A stretch of 13,458 bases of DNA, taken from positions 1 to 13,458 of the forward strand of contig DDLV01000035.1 of assembly GCA_002340325.1 (NCBI GenBank), in the 5' to 3' direction. The notes under the pieces were generated by a model. It had not been told where the DNA came from and did not search any database. It saw only the letters and a list, made by a program, of their open reading frames with translations. The stretch comes from Glaciecola sp. UBA2563. GTDB taxonomy: Bacteria > Pseudomonadota > Gammaproteobacteria > Enterobacterales > Alteromonadaceae. A program made the translations under genes and the position numbers. Each line of letters begins with the position of its first letter. Within the stretch, counting starts at the first letter, position 1. This document shows positions 7,943 to 13,458 of the stretch, piece by piece.

Positions 7943-7978
7943 GTTAGTTGAAATCAAATTATTTGATCAACCACTAAC
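7943..7978 (+). other. Imperfect inverted repeat over the leader of the S41 gene
   Basis: GTTAG (7943-7947) pairs with CTAAC (7974-7978). Inside these, ATCAAAT pairs with ATTTGAT and TTGA with TCAA, with small bulges. The repeat ends just before the probable ribosome-binding site GAGG (7979-7982 region) of the gene at 7989. It could be an operator or an mRNA hairpin that affects ribosome access. Confidence 0.4.
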
Positions 7979-7988
7979 GAGGCTATTC

Positions 7989-9362
7989 ATGATGCTAAAC
8001 AAGATTTTCGTCATATTGATACTCCTCTTCACTTTATTTTCAGGGAAGAGTATTTACGCAGAACCAAACACCAAAGAAACACAAATCCATTCTTCAAAAA
8101 TACCGGCACCTCCTCTATCGGAAAGGATTTACGGACTTTCTTTGCTTTGGAGTGAAGCAAAATTCAGTTTCGCATTTTTCGATCAGGTACCAGAGCTGGA
8201 CTGGGATGCCGAATATCAGAAATACGTCAAACGCATTGAAACCACTGAAACGATGTATGAATACTATCGGGAACTGCAGTCTTTTACAGCGTTGTTATCT
8301 GATGGGCACACTGGGGTATCTATGCCACAGACAATCAAAACAGACATTGTACCGGTGAGGGTAGAAGTTATTGGACAGAAGTATTACGTCAAACATGTAG
8401 CCGCAAAACTAGTAAAAAATATACCTGTTGGCTCTGAAATTGTCGCGGTAAAAGGGAAACCGATAAATGATTATGTGAATGAAGAAGTCGAGCCTTTTAT
8501 AGGTCAGTCCAGTCCGCAAGCAACAGCGCTCTTTAATGGTGGATATTTGCTTGAATCCTTTTTTGGTGAAAGCATTAGATTTTCAATCATTACTCCGTCA
8601 GGGGAACGAAGTAATGTAATGGCATATGCTGATTATTTTTACGGCCCGGATGTTGAATTTATTCCAACGCGCAAATCGCGATCGTTTGGCATGGAATGGG
8701 TTTCTCCAGATATAGCGATCGTTAATTTATCTACATTTGGAGATAATAAAGTCGCGGAGAAGTTTGCAGAGATTGTGCCCGAACTACACACAGCAAAAGG
8801 CATTATTCTGGATATACGAATGAACGGTGGGGGCATGACGAATGTTGCGACGGATATACTCAGACACTTTACCGACCGGGAGCTGCACGGACCACGTTGG
8901 ACTACGCGTAAACATCAAGCTGCGCATCGAGTATGGGGAGCACATGGTATTGATAGCAGTCGTGATTTTGGCGAACTAAATGCATGGACTGAACCAATGA
9001 ATATGCCTAAAGTCATCGTTGAGAGCAAAGGTGCGCTTTTTGGAAAACCTGTAGTAATTCTGACTTCTGCTAGGACAGCATCTACGTCAGAAGACTTCTT
9101 GATTTATGCAGATCCTCTAACAGCGATAACACGAATTGGCCAGACCACCATGGGTACAACTGGGCAACCTCTGCCACTATCATTACCAGGTGGAGGGTCA
9201 GCCCGTATATGCACAAAACGCGATACCTGGCCCGATGGCACTGACTTTGTTGGTGTAGGTATTCAGCCAGATATAGTCGTGCCAATAACCCTTGATGCAA
9301 TCATTAACAACCGAGACCAGACAGTAATTAAAGCGATTGAGTTTTTAGAGTCACAAATCTAA
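7989..9362 (+). CDS. Secreted S41-family peptidase-like protein
   Basis: This is a 457-residue exported protein. A signal peptide (residues 1-24, hydrophobic core FVILILLFTLF, cleavage after SIYA) precedes an N-terminal helical part with SDGHTGV (104-110), a conserved S41 entry motif. A PDZ-like segment (about 118-165: KYYVKHVAAKLVKNIPVGSE) follows. The catalytic core has GIILDIRMNGGG (271-282) and TSARTASTSEDF, where S365 aligns with the nucleophile of Prc/CtpA. The site that carries the catalytic lysine in Prc (GEPTFGK) reads GQTTMGT here, so T390 stands in its place. It may use a different catalytic set, as tricorn-like S41 enzymes do, or be altered in activity. No lipobox is seen, so it is periplasmic or secreted. 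ATG 7989 and ATG 7992 are both possible starts after AACGAGG. It lies downstream of the two-component pair and may be part of its response. Confidence 0.8.
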   Translation: MMLNKIFVILILLFTLFSGKSIYAEPNTKETQIHSSKIPAPPLSERIYGLSLLWSEAKFSFAFFDQVPELDWDAEYQKYVKRIETTETMYEYYRELQSFTALLSDGHTGVSMPQTIKTDIVPVRVEVIGQKYYVKHVAAKLVKNIPVGSEIVAVKGKPINDYVNEEVEPFIGQSSPQATALFNGGYLLESFFGESIRFSIITPSGERSNVMAYADYFYGPDVEFIPTRKSRSFGMEWVSPDIAIVNLSTFGDNKVAEKFAEIVPELHTAKGIILDIRMNGGGMTNVATDILRHFTDRELHGPRWTTRKHQAAHRVWGAHGIDSSRDFGELNAWTEPMNMPKVIVESKGALFGKPVVILTSARTASTSEDFLIYADPLTAITRIGQTTMGTTGQPLPLSLPGGGSARICTKRDTWPDGTDFVGVGIQPDIVVPITLDAIINNRDQTVIKAIEFLESQI

Positions 9363-9368
9363 TCGTTT

Positions 9369-9398
9369 CAAGCATCTGTTTGATGAACTTTGCTAGGC
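9369..9398 (+). repeat. Second copy of LytTR 3' end (30-bp direct repeat with 133-162)
   Basis: This stretch matches 133-162 at 29 of 30 bases and encodes the same LytTR C-terminal residues (KHLFDELC, stop TAG 9393-9395). It begins only seven bases after the stop of the S41 gene, and no LytTR coding sequence precedes it. It is therefore an orphan gene tail. Together with the left copy it brackets the exporter, two-component and peptidase module in direct orientation. Confidence 0.8.
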
Positions 9399-10002
9399 GT
9401 TGAGTTTCGCTATACAAATAGTCTGTGCTACCTCATCGAGACTTGGTTTACTGACAAAGACACTAAATCGTTCTAGCAGCGCTTGTTCGTAGCTTGTAGA
9501 GCCGTAAAAGTCGGTTAATTTCTTTTTGTGGATATACACAGAAGCTGCTTTAACGCAAATGTTCATTTCACTTGACTGACCGGCTCTTGGAAATTGTTGA
9601 ATAGAGCGTGGAGCGTTCGACTTGAACTTAGCTTTAGTCGTCGGCTCTACCGACATTCCGGCCATTCGCCGATCACCATGAAGCGAGCATTTCACACCTT
9701 TTGAGCAGTATTTTTGATGAATATTTTTTAGGCAAAATAACGTAACCCGAAACACCATTCAGAGCACCACCGCTAAATGCATCAACACAAACTTCGTCAG
9801 CGAACGACTATGTTATCCAACGGGATTTCGACTTTGGCGCCTAAAATGTACTACCACTAAATATTGCTTGAACGCTCATGTGTTGAGGCATCACCATTGA
9901 CATATCACTCAAAAGTTTTCAGTACTAATGGCAGTTCGCAAAGGTATCCTGAGAACTTTTAGCTCTCTACCTGTTTACAAAACTTGAATTTGTAGCACAC
10001 GT
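9399..10002. other. Gene-poor scrap region; one unsupported minus-strand ORF
   Basis: About 600 bases without a gene I can support. The longest open frame is minus 9758-9393 (121 codons, ending inside the LytTR-tail repeat). It has no ribosome-binding site at its ATG and no family I recognise. The C-terminal half (KKKLTDFYGSTSYEQALLER) looks somewhat protein-like, and an internal ATG near 9665 could be the start, but the case is weak. Short protein-like stretches in other minus frames (such as VDAFSGGALNGVSGYVILP, around 9720-9795) suggest decayed coding sequence. Confidence 0.35.
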
Positions 10003-10043
10003 AACAAGCCTTAAATTCAGCTGTCACAGAGGGTAGTAAATGG
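10003..10043 (+). repeat. Second copy of the left-edge sequence (41-bp repeat with 14-54)
   Basis: This stretch matches 14-54 at 36 of 41 bases, including an uninterrupted 19-base run beginning CAGCTGTCACAGAGGG. Weaker similarity (about 19 of 31) runs on to about 10065. In one frame both copies encode the residues AVTEGSK. It is most likely part of another decayed paralogue of the gene at the left window edge. The order of the two repeat families is reversed compared with the left side, which implies more than two ancestral copies. Confidence 0.7.
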
Positions 10044-10196
10044 TTTTATTCTTTCTTACACTTGCAGCCAATCTTTCACGTCTTTTTGTTGCAGCTGGAT
10101 TCTTATATATGGGAGAAGCCCAAACTGTCATTATCAAGAATGTACGTTATGTCCGGTAAAGTCATTGTTCCTCGGTTTTAAAAGCACTCAATATGA

Positions 10197-10298
10197 TTGG
10201 GAGGTCTTTATGCACAAGATGCCATCTTATTTCCCGACCGCTTTGCCACATTTGACGGCGCTGAAAACATTGCTGCGGAGCCTGCCGGATTTTTGTGA
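10197..10298 (+). pseudogene. SnoaL/DUF4440 (NTF2-like) gene fragment
   Basis: The frame 10197-10298 reads LYAQDAILFPDRFATFDGAE, then NIAAEPAGFL and a stop. LYA-x-DA-hydrophobic-hydrophobic-FP...G-x-E is the common core of SnoaL-like/DUF4440 proteins. TGA at 10194-10196 closes the frame upstream and there is no start codon. Only about 33 codons survive out of a usual 120 or more, so this is a remnant if the match is real. It lies just outside the hydrolase terminator. Confidence 0.4.
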
Positions 10299-10320
10299 GA
10301 GGGGTAAGTGATTTGCAAAA

Positions 10321-10353
10321 AATAAAGCCGGAGCATCAAACTCCGGCTTTATT
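10321..10353 (-). terminator. Rho-independent terminator of the alpha/beta-hydrolase gene
   Basis: A perfect 13-base inverted repeat, AATAAAGCCGGAG / CTCCGGCTTTATT, surrounds a 7-base loop (10334-10340). Read on the minus strand, the GC-rich stem is followed by TTTATTTTTTGC. It lies 18 bases past the hydrolase stop. Its symmetry would also slow transcription on the plus strand. Confidence 0.88.
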
Positions 10354-10371
10354 GCTCTGATAAATGAAAGG

Positions 10372-11301
10372 TTATTTGCTTTGCAAAAACGTCAACAGGT
10401 CCTGGTTTAATCTGTCTTTGTGCGTATCGGCTAAACCATGTGGTGCACCTTTATAAACAATCAATTGTGCGCCTTTTACCTGTTCCGCTGCTGCACGACC
10501 CGAGATATCAAAAGGAACGACCTGGTCATCATCGCCATGCACAACTAAAGTAGGGACATCGAACTTGGCCAAATCAGGTCGGAAGTCAGTGGCGGAAAAG
10601 GCCGCAATGGAATCATAGGTGTTTTTTGCACCGCCCATCATGCCCTGGCGCCAGAACGACTGGATCAACCCCTGTGAGACTTCAGCTCCTTCGCGATTAA
10701 AACCAAAAAAGGGACCTGATGCGATATCTAAATACAGTTGTGAACGGTTAGCATCGTGTGCATTTCGAATACCATCAAACACACTCATCGCCAACCCATC
10801 AGGATTTTCTGCCGTTTTGACCATCAAAGGTGTAACCGCACTGATGAGTGCTGCTCGCTTAACTTTATCCGTACCATACCGGCCAATGTAACGCGCAACT
10901 TCACCACCACCGGTAGAGAATCCAACGAGTGTCACATCATCCACGTTTAGCGCATCGATAACTGCTTTTAAATCATCTGCATAGTGGTCCATGTCATTGC
11001 CATCCCAAGGCTGACTTGAGCGACCGTGACCGCGGCGGTCATGTGCAATAACGCGATATCCTTGCTCCGCCAGGAATTTCATTTGTGATTCCCAGCTGTC
11101 TGAACTTAAAGGCCAACCGTGACTGAAGGTGACGACTTCACCATCTTTTGGGCCCCAGTCTTTGTAATATATTTCAACATTGTCTTTAGTGGTGACATAG
11201 CTGGATGAGCGCTGGTATTCAGCAGCATTGATAGACACTGATGCCAATGCAATTACACTTGCGACTAATCCTGAATTAAATGCTTTGATAAAGTTTTTCA
11301 T
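10372..11301 (-). CDS. Secreted alpha/beta-hydrolase, non-heme chloroperoxidase/esterase type
   Basis: This 309-residue serine hydrolase resembles cofactor-free haloperoxidases and arylesterases. A signal peptide (residues 1-26 or 27, core LVASVIALASVSINA) directs it out of the cytoplasm. The mature part shows the oxyanion-hole motif HGWP (61-64), DRRGHGRS, the nucleophile elbow GFSTG with S129, the acid D259 in GDDDQVVP, and H288 in GAPHGL. This is the complete triad expected from the Streptomyces bromoperoxidase alignment. Family members hydrolyse esters and can perhydrolyse acids; the natural substrate here is unknown. AAGGAA lies seven bases before the ATG. It is transcribed away from an AraC-family gene whose start is about 120 bases off, so that protein is the likely regulator. 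Export is less common than a cytosolic location in this family. Confidence 0.9.
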   Translation of the reverse strand: MKNFIKAFNSGLVASVIALASVSINAAEYQRSSSYVTTKDNVEIYYKDWGPKDGEVVTFSHGWPLSSDSWESQMKFLAEQGYRVIAHDRRGHGRSSQPWDGNDMDHYADDLKAVIDALNVDDVTLVGFSTGGGEVARYIGRYGTDKVKRAALISAVTPLMVKTAENPDGLAMSVFDGIRNAHDANRSQLYLDIASGPFFGFNREGAEVSQGLIQSFWRQGMMGGAKNTYDSIAAFSATDFRPDLAKFDVPTLVVHGDDDQVVPFDISGRAAAEQVKGAQLIVYKGAPHGLADTHKDRLNQDLLTFLQSK

Positions 11302-11422
11302 GATGTTTTTCCTTATGTTTTGTAAAAGTTAAGTTGTTGCCTTGCTGACAGTTACTATTCTGCTGGACAATAGAAGACGATTTGATACAGTAAGTGCTTT
11401 AGATATTGCAGATCGTATTTTT
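11302..11422. promoter_or_regulatory. Divergent promoter region, hydrolase / AraC regulator
   Basis: About 120 bases must contain promoters for both divergent genes and, by analogy with other AraC pairs, the regulator's binding sites. I see no strong -35/-10 pair and no clear direct repeats, so no operator is assigned. Confidence 0.35.
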
Positions 11423-12253
11423 ATGACTGATCGTCTGGCGGCATTGTTTGAACACTTCTCAGTAAAGGCACATACGTTTAATTCCGGCCCATTATGCGGT
11501 GTAAACACAATAGATGGCGGAGGAACTGCGGGGCAGTTACATCTAATAAAGGAAAGAAGCGTTGAGGTTTGGCACAGCAATAAATTAGCGTATAATATTA
11601 CTTCACCGAGTTTATTGTTTTACCCAAAACCACTGGCAAGACGCTTTGTCTCTCACTCAAATGGAGGTGCGCACTTCGTTTGCGCTAATGTATCGTTTGA
11701 AGGCGGAGAGGCTAATCCCATCATAAATGCGTTGCCAGAAAGTTTGTGCTTCCCATTAGCTGATTTACCTCATTGTCAACAAGTCCTTAATTTATTGTTT
11801 GCCGAGTCATCTGAGTGTTATTGCGGCAGACAAGTCCTGCTTGACCGTTTGTTTGAGGTCTTGTTAGTGCAGTTACTTAGGGAGTTAATGGAAAAAGGAA
11901 GTATTAGAGTGGGTATGTTAGCAGGATTGTCCGATAACAGATTGCGTAAAGCTCTCGTTTCAATTCACGATAATCCCGAAAAGGATTGGACCGTCGAAAG
12001 CCTGGCTGCCAAATGCGGTATGTCACGCAGCGTGTTTTCCAATTTATTTCGCTCAATCATCGGAGAGACCCCAGTTCGCTATTTGCAAAATTGGCGGATT
12101 GGCTTAGTTCAAAAGTGGTTAAAACAAGGGCAAACACTGAGTCTGATTGCCGAAGAGGCTGGGTATCAAAGTGAATCCGCTTTATCACGTGCATTTAAAG
12201 CTCAGGTGGGATCTTCGCCAAAGAAATGGTTGCAACATGAACAATTAAAGTGA
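11423..12253 (+). CDS. AraC-family transcriptional regulator with cupin-type sensor domain
   Basis: A 276-residue regulator is predicted from ATG 11423. The frame is open back to TTG 11342, but MTDRLAALFEHFSVKAHTFN is how relatives with the AraC-binding/cupin_6 domain usually begin, so the ATG is preferred although its ribosome-binding site is poor. The N-terminal half (to about residue 170) is the ligand-sensing cupin. The C-terminal part holds the two AraC helix-turn-helix units: WTVESLAAKCGMSRSVFSNL and TLSLIAEEAGYQSESALSRA, followed by SPKKW. It probably controls the divergent hydrolase gene in response to a small molecule; the inducer is unknown. Confidence 0.88.
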   Translation: MTDRLAALFEHFSVKAHTFNSGPLCGVNTIDGGGTAGQLHLIKERSVEVWHSNKLAYNITSPSLLFYPKPLARRFVSHSNGGAHFVCANVSFEGGEANPIINALPESLCFPLADLPHCQQVLNLLFAESSECYCGRQVLLDRLFEVLLVQLLRELMEKGSIRVGMLAGLSDNRLRKALVSIHDNPEKDWTVESLAAKCGMSRSVFSNLFRSIIGETPVRYLQNWRIGLVQKWLKQGQTLSLIAEEAGYQSESALSRAFKAQVGSSPKKWLQHEQLK

Positions 12254-12266
12254 AGCAGTTCGCATC

Positions 12267-12395
12267 ACAGGTTATTTTTATAGGACCTTTTTCCGTATGT
12301 ATCTCATGTGCTTCAATTTCAGCACGCATATGTTCGGCCAGCGTGTAGGCGCCTTGTATATCTGAACCAGGCAATACAGCGATAAATTTAATTGC
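12267..12395 (-). pseudogene. GGDEF-domain fragment (diguanylate cyclase remnant)
   Basis: Read on the minus strand, these 43 codons give AVLPGSDIQGAYTLAEHMRA, then EIEAHEIHTEKGPIKITC. This is the stretch that follows the GGDEF signature in diguanylate cyclases (ALLP-x-(T/S)-D-x-x-GA-x-x-LAE-x-R...ITCS-x-G). The GG(D/E)EF motif itself is missing: a stop codon lies just upstream in this frame, and the match ends before the SIGIA part. It is therefore an inactive scrap between the AraC gene and the toxin remnant. It nearly abuts the 3' end of the regulator gene. Confidence 0.7.
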
Positions 12396-12526
12396 ATTTT
12401 AGAGTTGGAAAATGTACTTGATGATCAATTGGAAAAACATTCGTTTTGTGAATAAGTTGGTTGGATCACAATGTAGATGTTTGTGTCGGATATACGTCTC
12501 GGAAACCGACAATACAGTCAGAATAT
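12396..12526. other. Short gap between GGDEF and ParE remnants
   Basis: I see no gene here. A short inverted repeat, TGTCGG / CCGACA (12484-12512 region), has a long loop and no T-run, so it is not assigned as a terminator. Confidence 0.3.
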
Positions 12527-12816
12527 TTAGTCGGCTAAATGTACCCCGTATTTCATTTGTTGATGAAGCACTCTAACAACCCAGTTGTTGTCTTCTTTAA
12601 TTTTATAAAAAACCATATGTTTGTGAATTGGAAATTTTAGATAATTTCAGCAGAGCTACCCATTTCAGGTTTTTCCGCCAACATAGTCATTGTTTCATGA
12701 AGAGACACTAAATAAGCTTCCGCTTGTAAAATGCCATGTTCTTGGGCTGTGTAATCGTAAATAGATGAAATATCTTCCTCTGCTTTGCTAGAGAGAATGT
12801 AATTCGTCTTTTTACG
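12527..12816 (-). pseudogene. ParE-type toxin pseudogene (frameshifted, no start codon)
   Basis: The minus-strand frame from about 12816 reads RKKTNYILSSKAEEDISSIY, then DYTAQEHG and EKPEMGSSAEI, and hits TAA at 12637-12639. A shift of one base at about 12640-12648 restores the family ending: LKFPIHKHMVFYKIKEDNNW, then VVRVLHQQMKYGVHLAD and stop 12527-12529. Both halves are the ParE/RelE-fold toxin pattern, and their combined length (about 96 codons) is normal. The break fits a single-base deletion. No ATG, GTG or TTG lies between the upstream in-frame stop and the start of homology; the place where ParE would begin overlaps the antitoxin stop and reads GCGTAAAAAG. The toxin is therefore probably dead for two reasons. 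Confidence 0.82.
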
Positions 12817-13036
12817 CTCGAGACTTCTTAGTTTCGAGAATATCTAATACGCTCTTTGAGCTCTTTCCGCTTAGTTCACCTTCAATTAAAACCAAGTTGA
12901 TAGCTTCTCGTTCGCTTTGGTTGCGCCGCACGAGATCGCGAATGTAATCACTGGCGTTTGCAAATTTGCCAGATTTTACTTGTTCATCAATCCAAGTTCG
13001 CATTTCATCCGGTATCGATATGTTTAGTGTTGCCAT
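12812..13036 (-). CDS. ParD-type antitoxin (ribbon-helix-helix)
   Basis: This 74-residue protein begins MATLNISIPDEMRTWIDEQV and continues KSGKFANASDYIRDLVRRNQ, the N-terminal ribbon-helix-helix of the ParD/CopG antitoxin family. An acidic, probably flexible toxin-binding tail follows (AINLVLIEGELSGKSSKSVL). It should bind and neutralise ParE and, as a dimer, repress its own operon. The reading frame is intact although the overlapping downstream toxin is broken. A palindrome (13056-13068) and a promoter-like pair lie just upstream. It could still repress its promoter or neutralise related ParE proteins encoded elsewhere. Confidence 0.85.
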   Translation of the reverse strand: MATLNISIPDEMRTWIDEQVKSGKFANASDYIRDLVRRNQSEREAINLVLIEGELSGKSSKSVLDILETKKSRA

Positions 13037-13055
13037 CTTTTTAAAGCCTCATCAA

Positions 13056-13068
13056 ATTGCATTGCAAT
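13056..13068. promoter_or_regulatory. Palindromic operator candidate of the antitoxin gene
   Basis: ATTGCA-T-TGCAAT is a perfect 13-base palindrome 20 bases before the antitoxin ATG, on its 5' side. Ribbon-helix-helix antitoxins commonly autorepress through short palindromes of this kind. Its use is inferred from position. Confidence 0.4.
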
Positions 13069-13089
13069 ATCTGGCGTGTTATTAAATTG

Positions 13090-13117
13090 ATTATATTTAA
13101 ATGTTTAATTTTTCCAA
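13090..13117 (-). promoter_or_regulatory. Sigma-70-type promoter candidate for the antitoxin gene
   Basis: On the minus strand, TTGGAA (13117-13112) is separated by 16 bases from a perfect TATAAT (13095-13090). A start near 13083 would place the palindrome at 13056-13068 just inside the transcript. The region is AT-rich, so a chance -10 match is possible. Confidence 0.35.
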
Positions 13118-13234
13118 TGGCCTCATCAGCCCACTGAAGCCGAATCGAATGCCAGTTTTTGTGATTGTTAATCAAATTAAAAATCGCAAACTTATAACGA
13201 ACTCCACCCCTAAAACGCAAAGAATCAAAACAAT

Positions 13235-13260
13235 TAAAAAAGCGCTCATTCAGAGCGCTT
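13235..13260 (-). terminator. Rho-independent terminator of nfuA
   Basis: AAGCGCTC (13240-13247) and GAGCGCTT (13253-13260) are exact reverse complements around the loop ATTCA. On the minus strand the stem is followed by a run of T (complement of 13235-13241). It lies 19 bases past the nfuA stop. Confidence 0.85.
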
Positions 13261-13279
13261 CCGTTATCTGCCTTGTGGC

Positions 13280-13458
13280 TCAGTAGTAGGAGTGCTCGCC
13301 AGCTTGGTGCTCAGTGGCGTCTTTCACCCCAGTTATCTCACCTGAAAACTGTTCGAGTAATTGTTTTTCGATGCCGTCTTTTAACGTTACGTCTACCATT
13401 GAGCAGCCATTGCAGCCGCCACCGAATTGTAAGACAGCGATGCCGTCGTCGGTGATCT
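13280..13458 (-). CDS. nfuA: NfuA Fe-S biogenesis protein, C-terminal part (cut by the window edge)
   Basis: The minus strand encodes ITDDGIAVLQFGGGCNGCSM, then VDVTLKDGIEKQLLEQF and, after a short variable stretch, ATEHQAGEHSYY and stop. This is the Nfu domain of NfuA, with the cluster-binding pair of the CNGC motif intact and the conserved EHSYY end. NfuA carries [4Fe-4S] clusters to apo-proteins and supports growth under oxidative stress or iron limitation. Only the last 59 codons are inside the window; the degenerate A-type N-terminal domain lies beyond it. It is a core gene and marks the edge of the accessory region. Confidence 0.92.
   Translation of the reverse strand, partial: ITDDGIAVLQFGGGCNGCSMVDVTLKDGIEKQLLEQFSGEITGVKDATEHQAGEHSYY

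Larger units (their letters stand above)
7742..7988 (+). promoter_or_regulatory. Palindrome-rich region ahead of the S41 peptidase gene
   Basis: These 247 bases hold a perfect 18-base palindrome (7823-7840), a weak sigma-54-like site (7923-7938) and a 36-base imperfect inverted repeat just before the start codon (7943-7978). I see no T-rich terminator for the kinase gene. The layout suggests that the peptidase gene has its own promoter. Confidence 0.4.

Noticed and set aside
9393..9758. Minus-strand 121-codon ORF as a real gene
   Set aside because: It has no ribosome-binding site at its ATG, no recognisable family and composition of mixed quality. It ends inside a repeat derived from a plus-strand gene. 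Described only as part of the gap.
10040..10159. 39-codon plus-strand ORF (MVLFFLTLAANLSRLF...) preceded by GAGGG, a possible small membrane protein
   Set aside because: The start lies inside the repeat derived from the left-edge gene, and the left copy has no ATG there. The hydrophobic stretch is probably chance in decayed sequence.
10210..10311. 33-codon ORF preceded by GGGAGG
   Set aside because: Another frame of the same bases carries the SnoaL-like match, and nothing in this short frame is recognisable.
11342..11422. Upstream TTG start of the AraC gene (27 extra residues)
   Set aside because: The ATG at 11423 fits the usual family N-terminus better. The extension would occupy nearly the whole divergent promoter region.
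12484..12512. TGTCGG/CCGACA inverted repeat as a terminator
   Set aside because: Short stem, long loop and no T-run on either strand.
13101..13286. Plus-strand 61-codon ORF over the antitoxin promoter and nfuA terminator
   Set aside because: No ribosome-binding site. It overlaps the nfuA terminator and the end of nfuA on the other strand, and its lysine/isoleucine-rich content reflects AT-rich sequence.

Overview
The window looks like the chromosome of a marine-type gammaproteobacterium, most likely in or near the Alteromonadales. The moderately AT-rich base composition, the NfuA C-terminus at the right edge (CxxC in CNGCSM, ending EHSYY) and the style of the regulators fit this. It is a placement by eye, with no database search.

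Left part (1-9362): a probable envelope/export module, all on the + strand. A decayed LytTR-type regulator gene (1-160) is followed by a 330-base regulatory region. This region holds a well-spaced sigma-54 (-24/-12) promoter at 401-416 and a long dyad centred about 92 bases upstream of it. Next come a MacA/HlyD-like periplasmic adaptor (491-1747), a MacB/LolD-like ATPase (1767-2486), and a double-FtsX permease of the MacB/ADOP type (2502-4895). After a hairpin-containing gap come an NtrC-type sigma-54 response regulator (5029-6390) and an NtrY-like membrane histidine kinase (6422-7741). A secreted S41-family peptidase-like protein (7989-9362) follows, with its own palindrome-rich upstream region. 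The simplest reading is that the two-component pair senses an envelope or cell-surface signal and switches on the exporter, and perhaps the peptidase, from sigma-54 promoters. No dedicated outer-membrane channel or cargo gene is visible.

Middle part (9363-10371): about 1 kb of gene scrap. It holds a second copy of the LytTR 3' end (9369-9398), a second copy of the sequence at the left window edge (10003-10043) and a short SnoaL/DUF4440-like remnant (10197-10298). The 30-bp LytTR-tail repeat therefore brackets the whole 9.2-kb module.

Right part (10321-13458): a divergent pair made of a secreted alpha/beta-hydrolase of the non-heme chloroperoxidase/esterase type (minus strand, with a strong terminator) and an AraC-family regulator (plus strand). 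Then come, on the minus strand, a GGDEF-domain fragment, a ParE-type toxin pseudogene with a frameshift and no recognisable start codon, its apparently intact ParD-type antitoxin with a palindromic operator candidate, and finally the nfuA 3' end with its terminator. The region from 9.4 to 13 kb reads as an accessory area that has accumulated and lost genes next to a core gene (nfuA).
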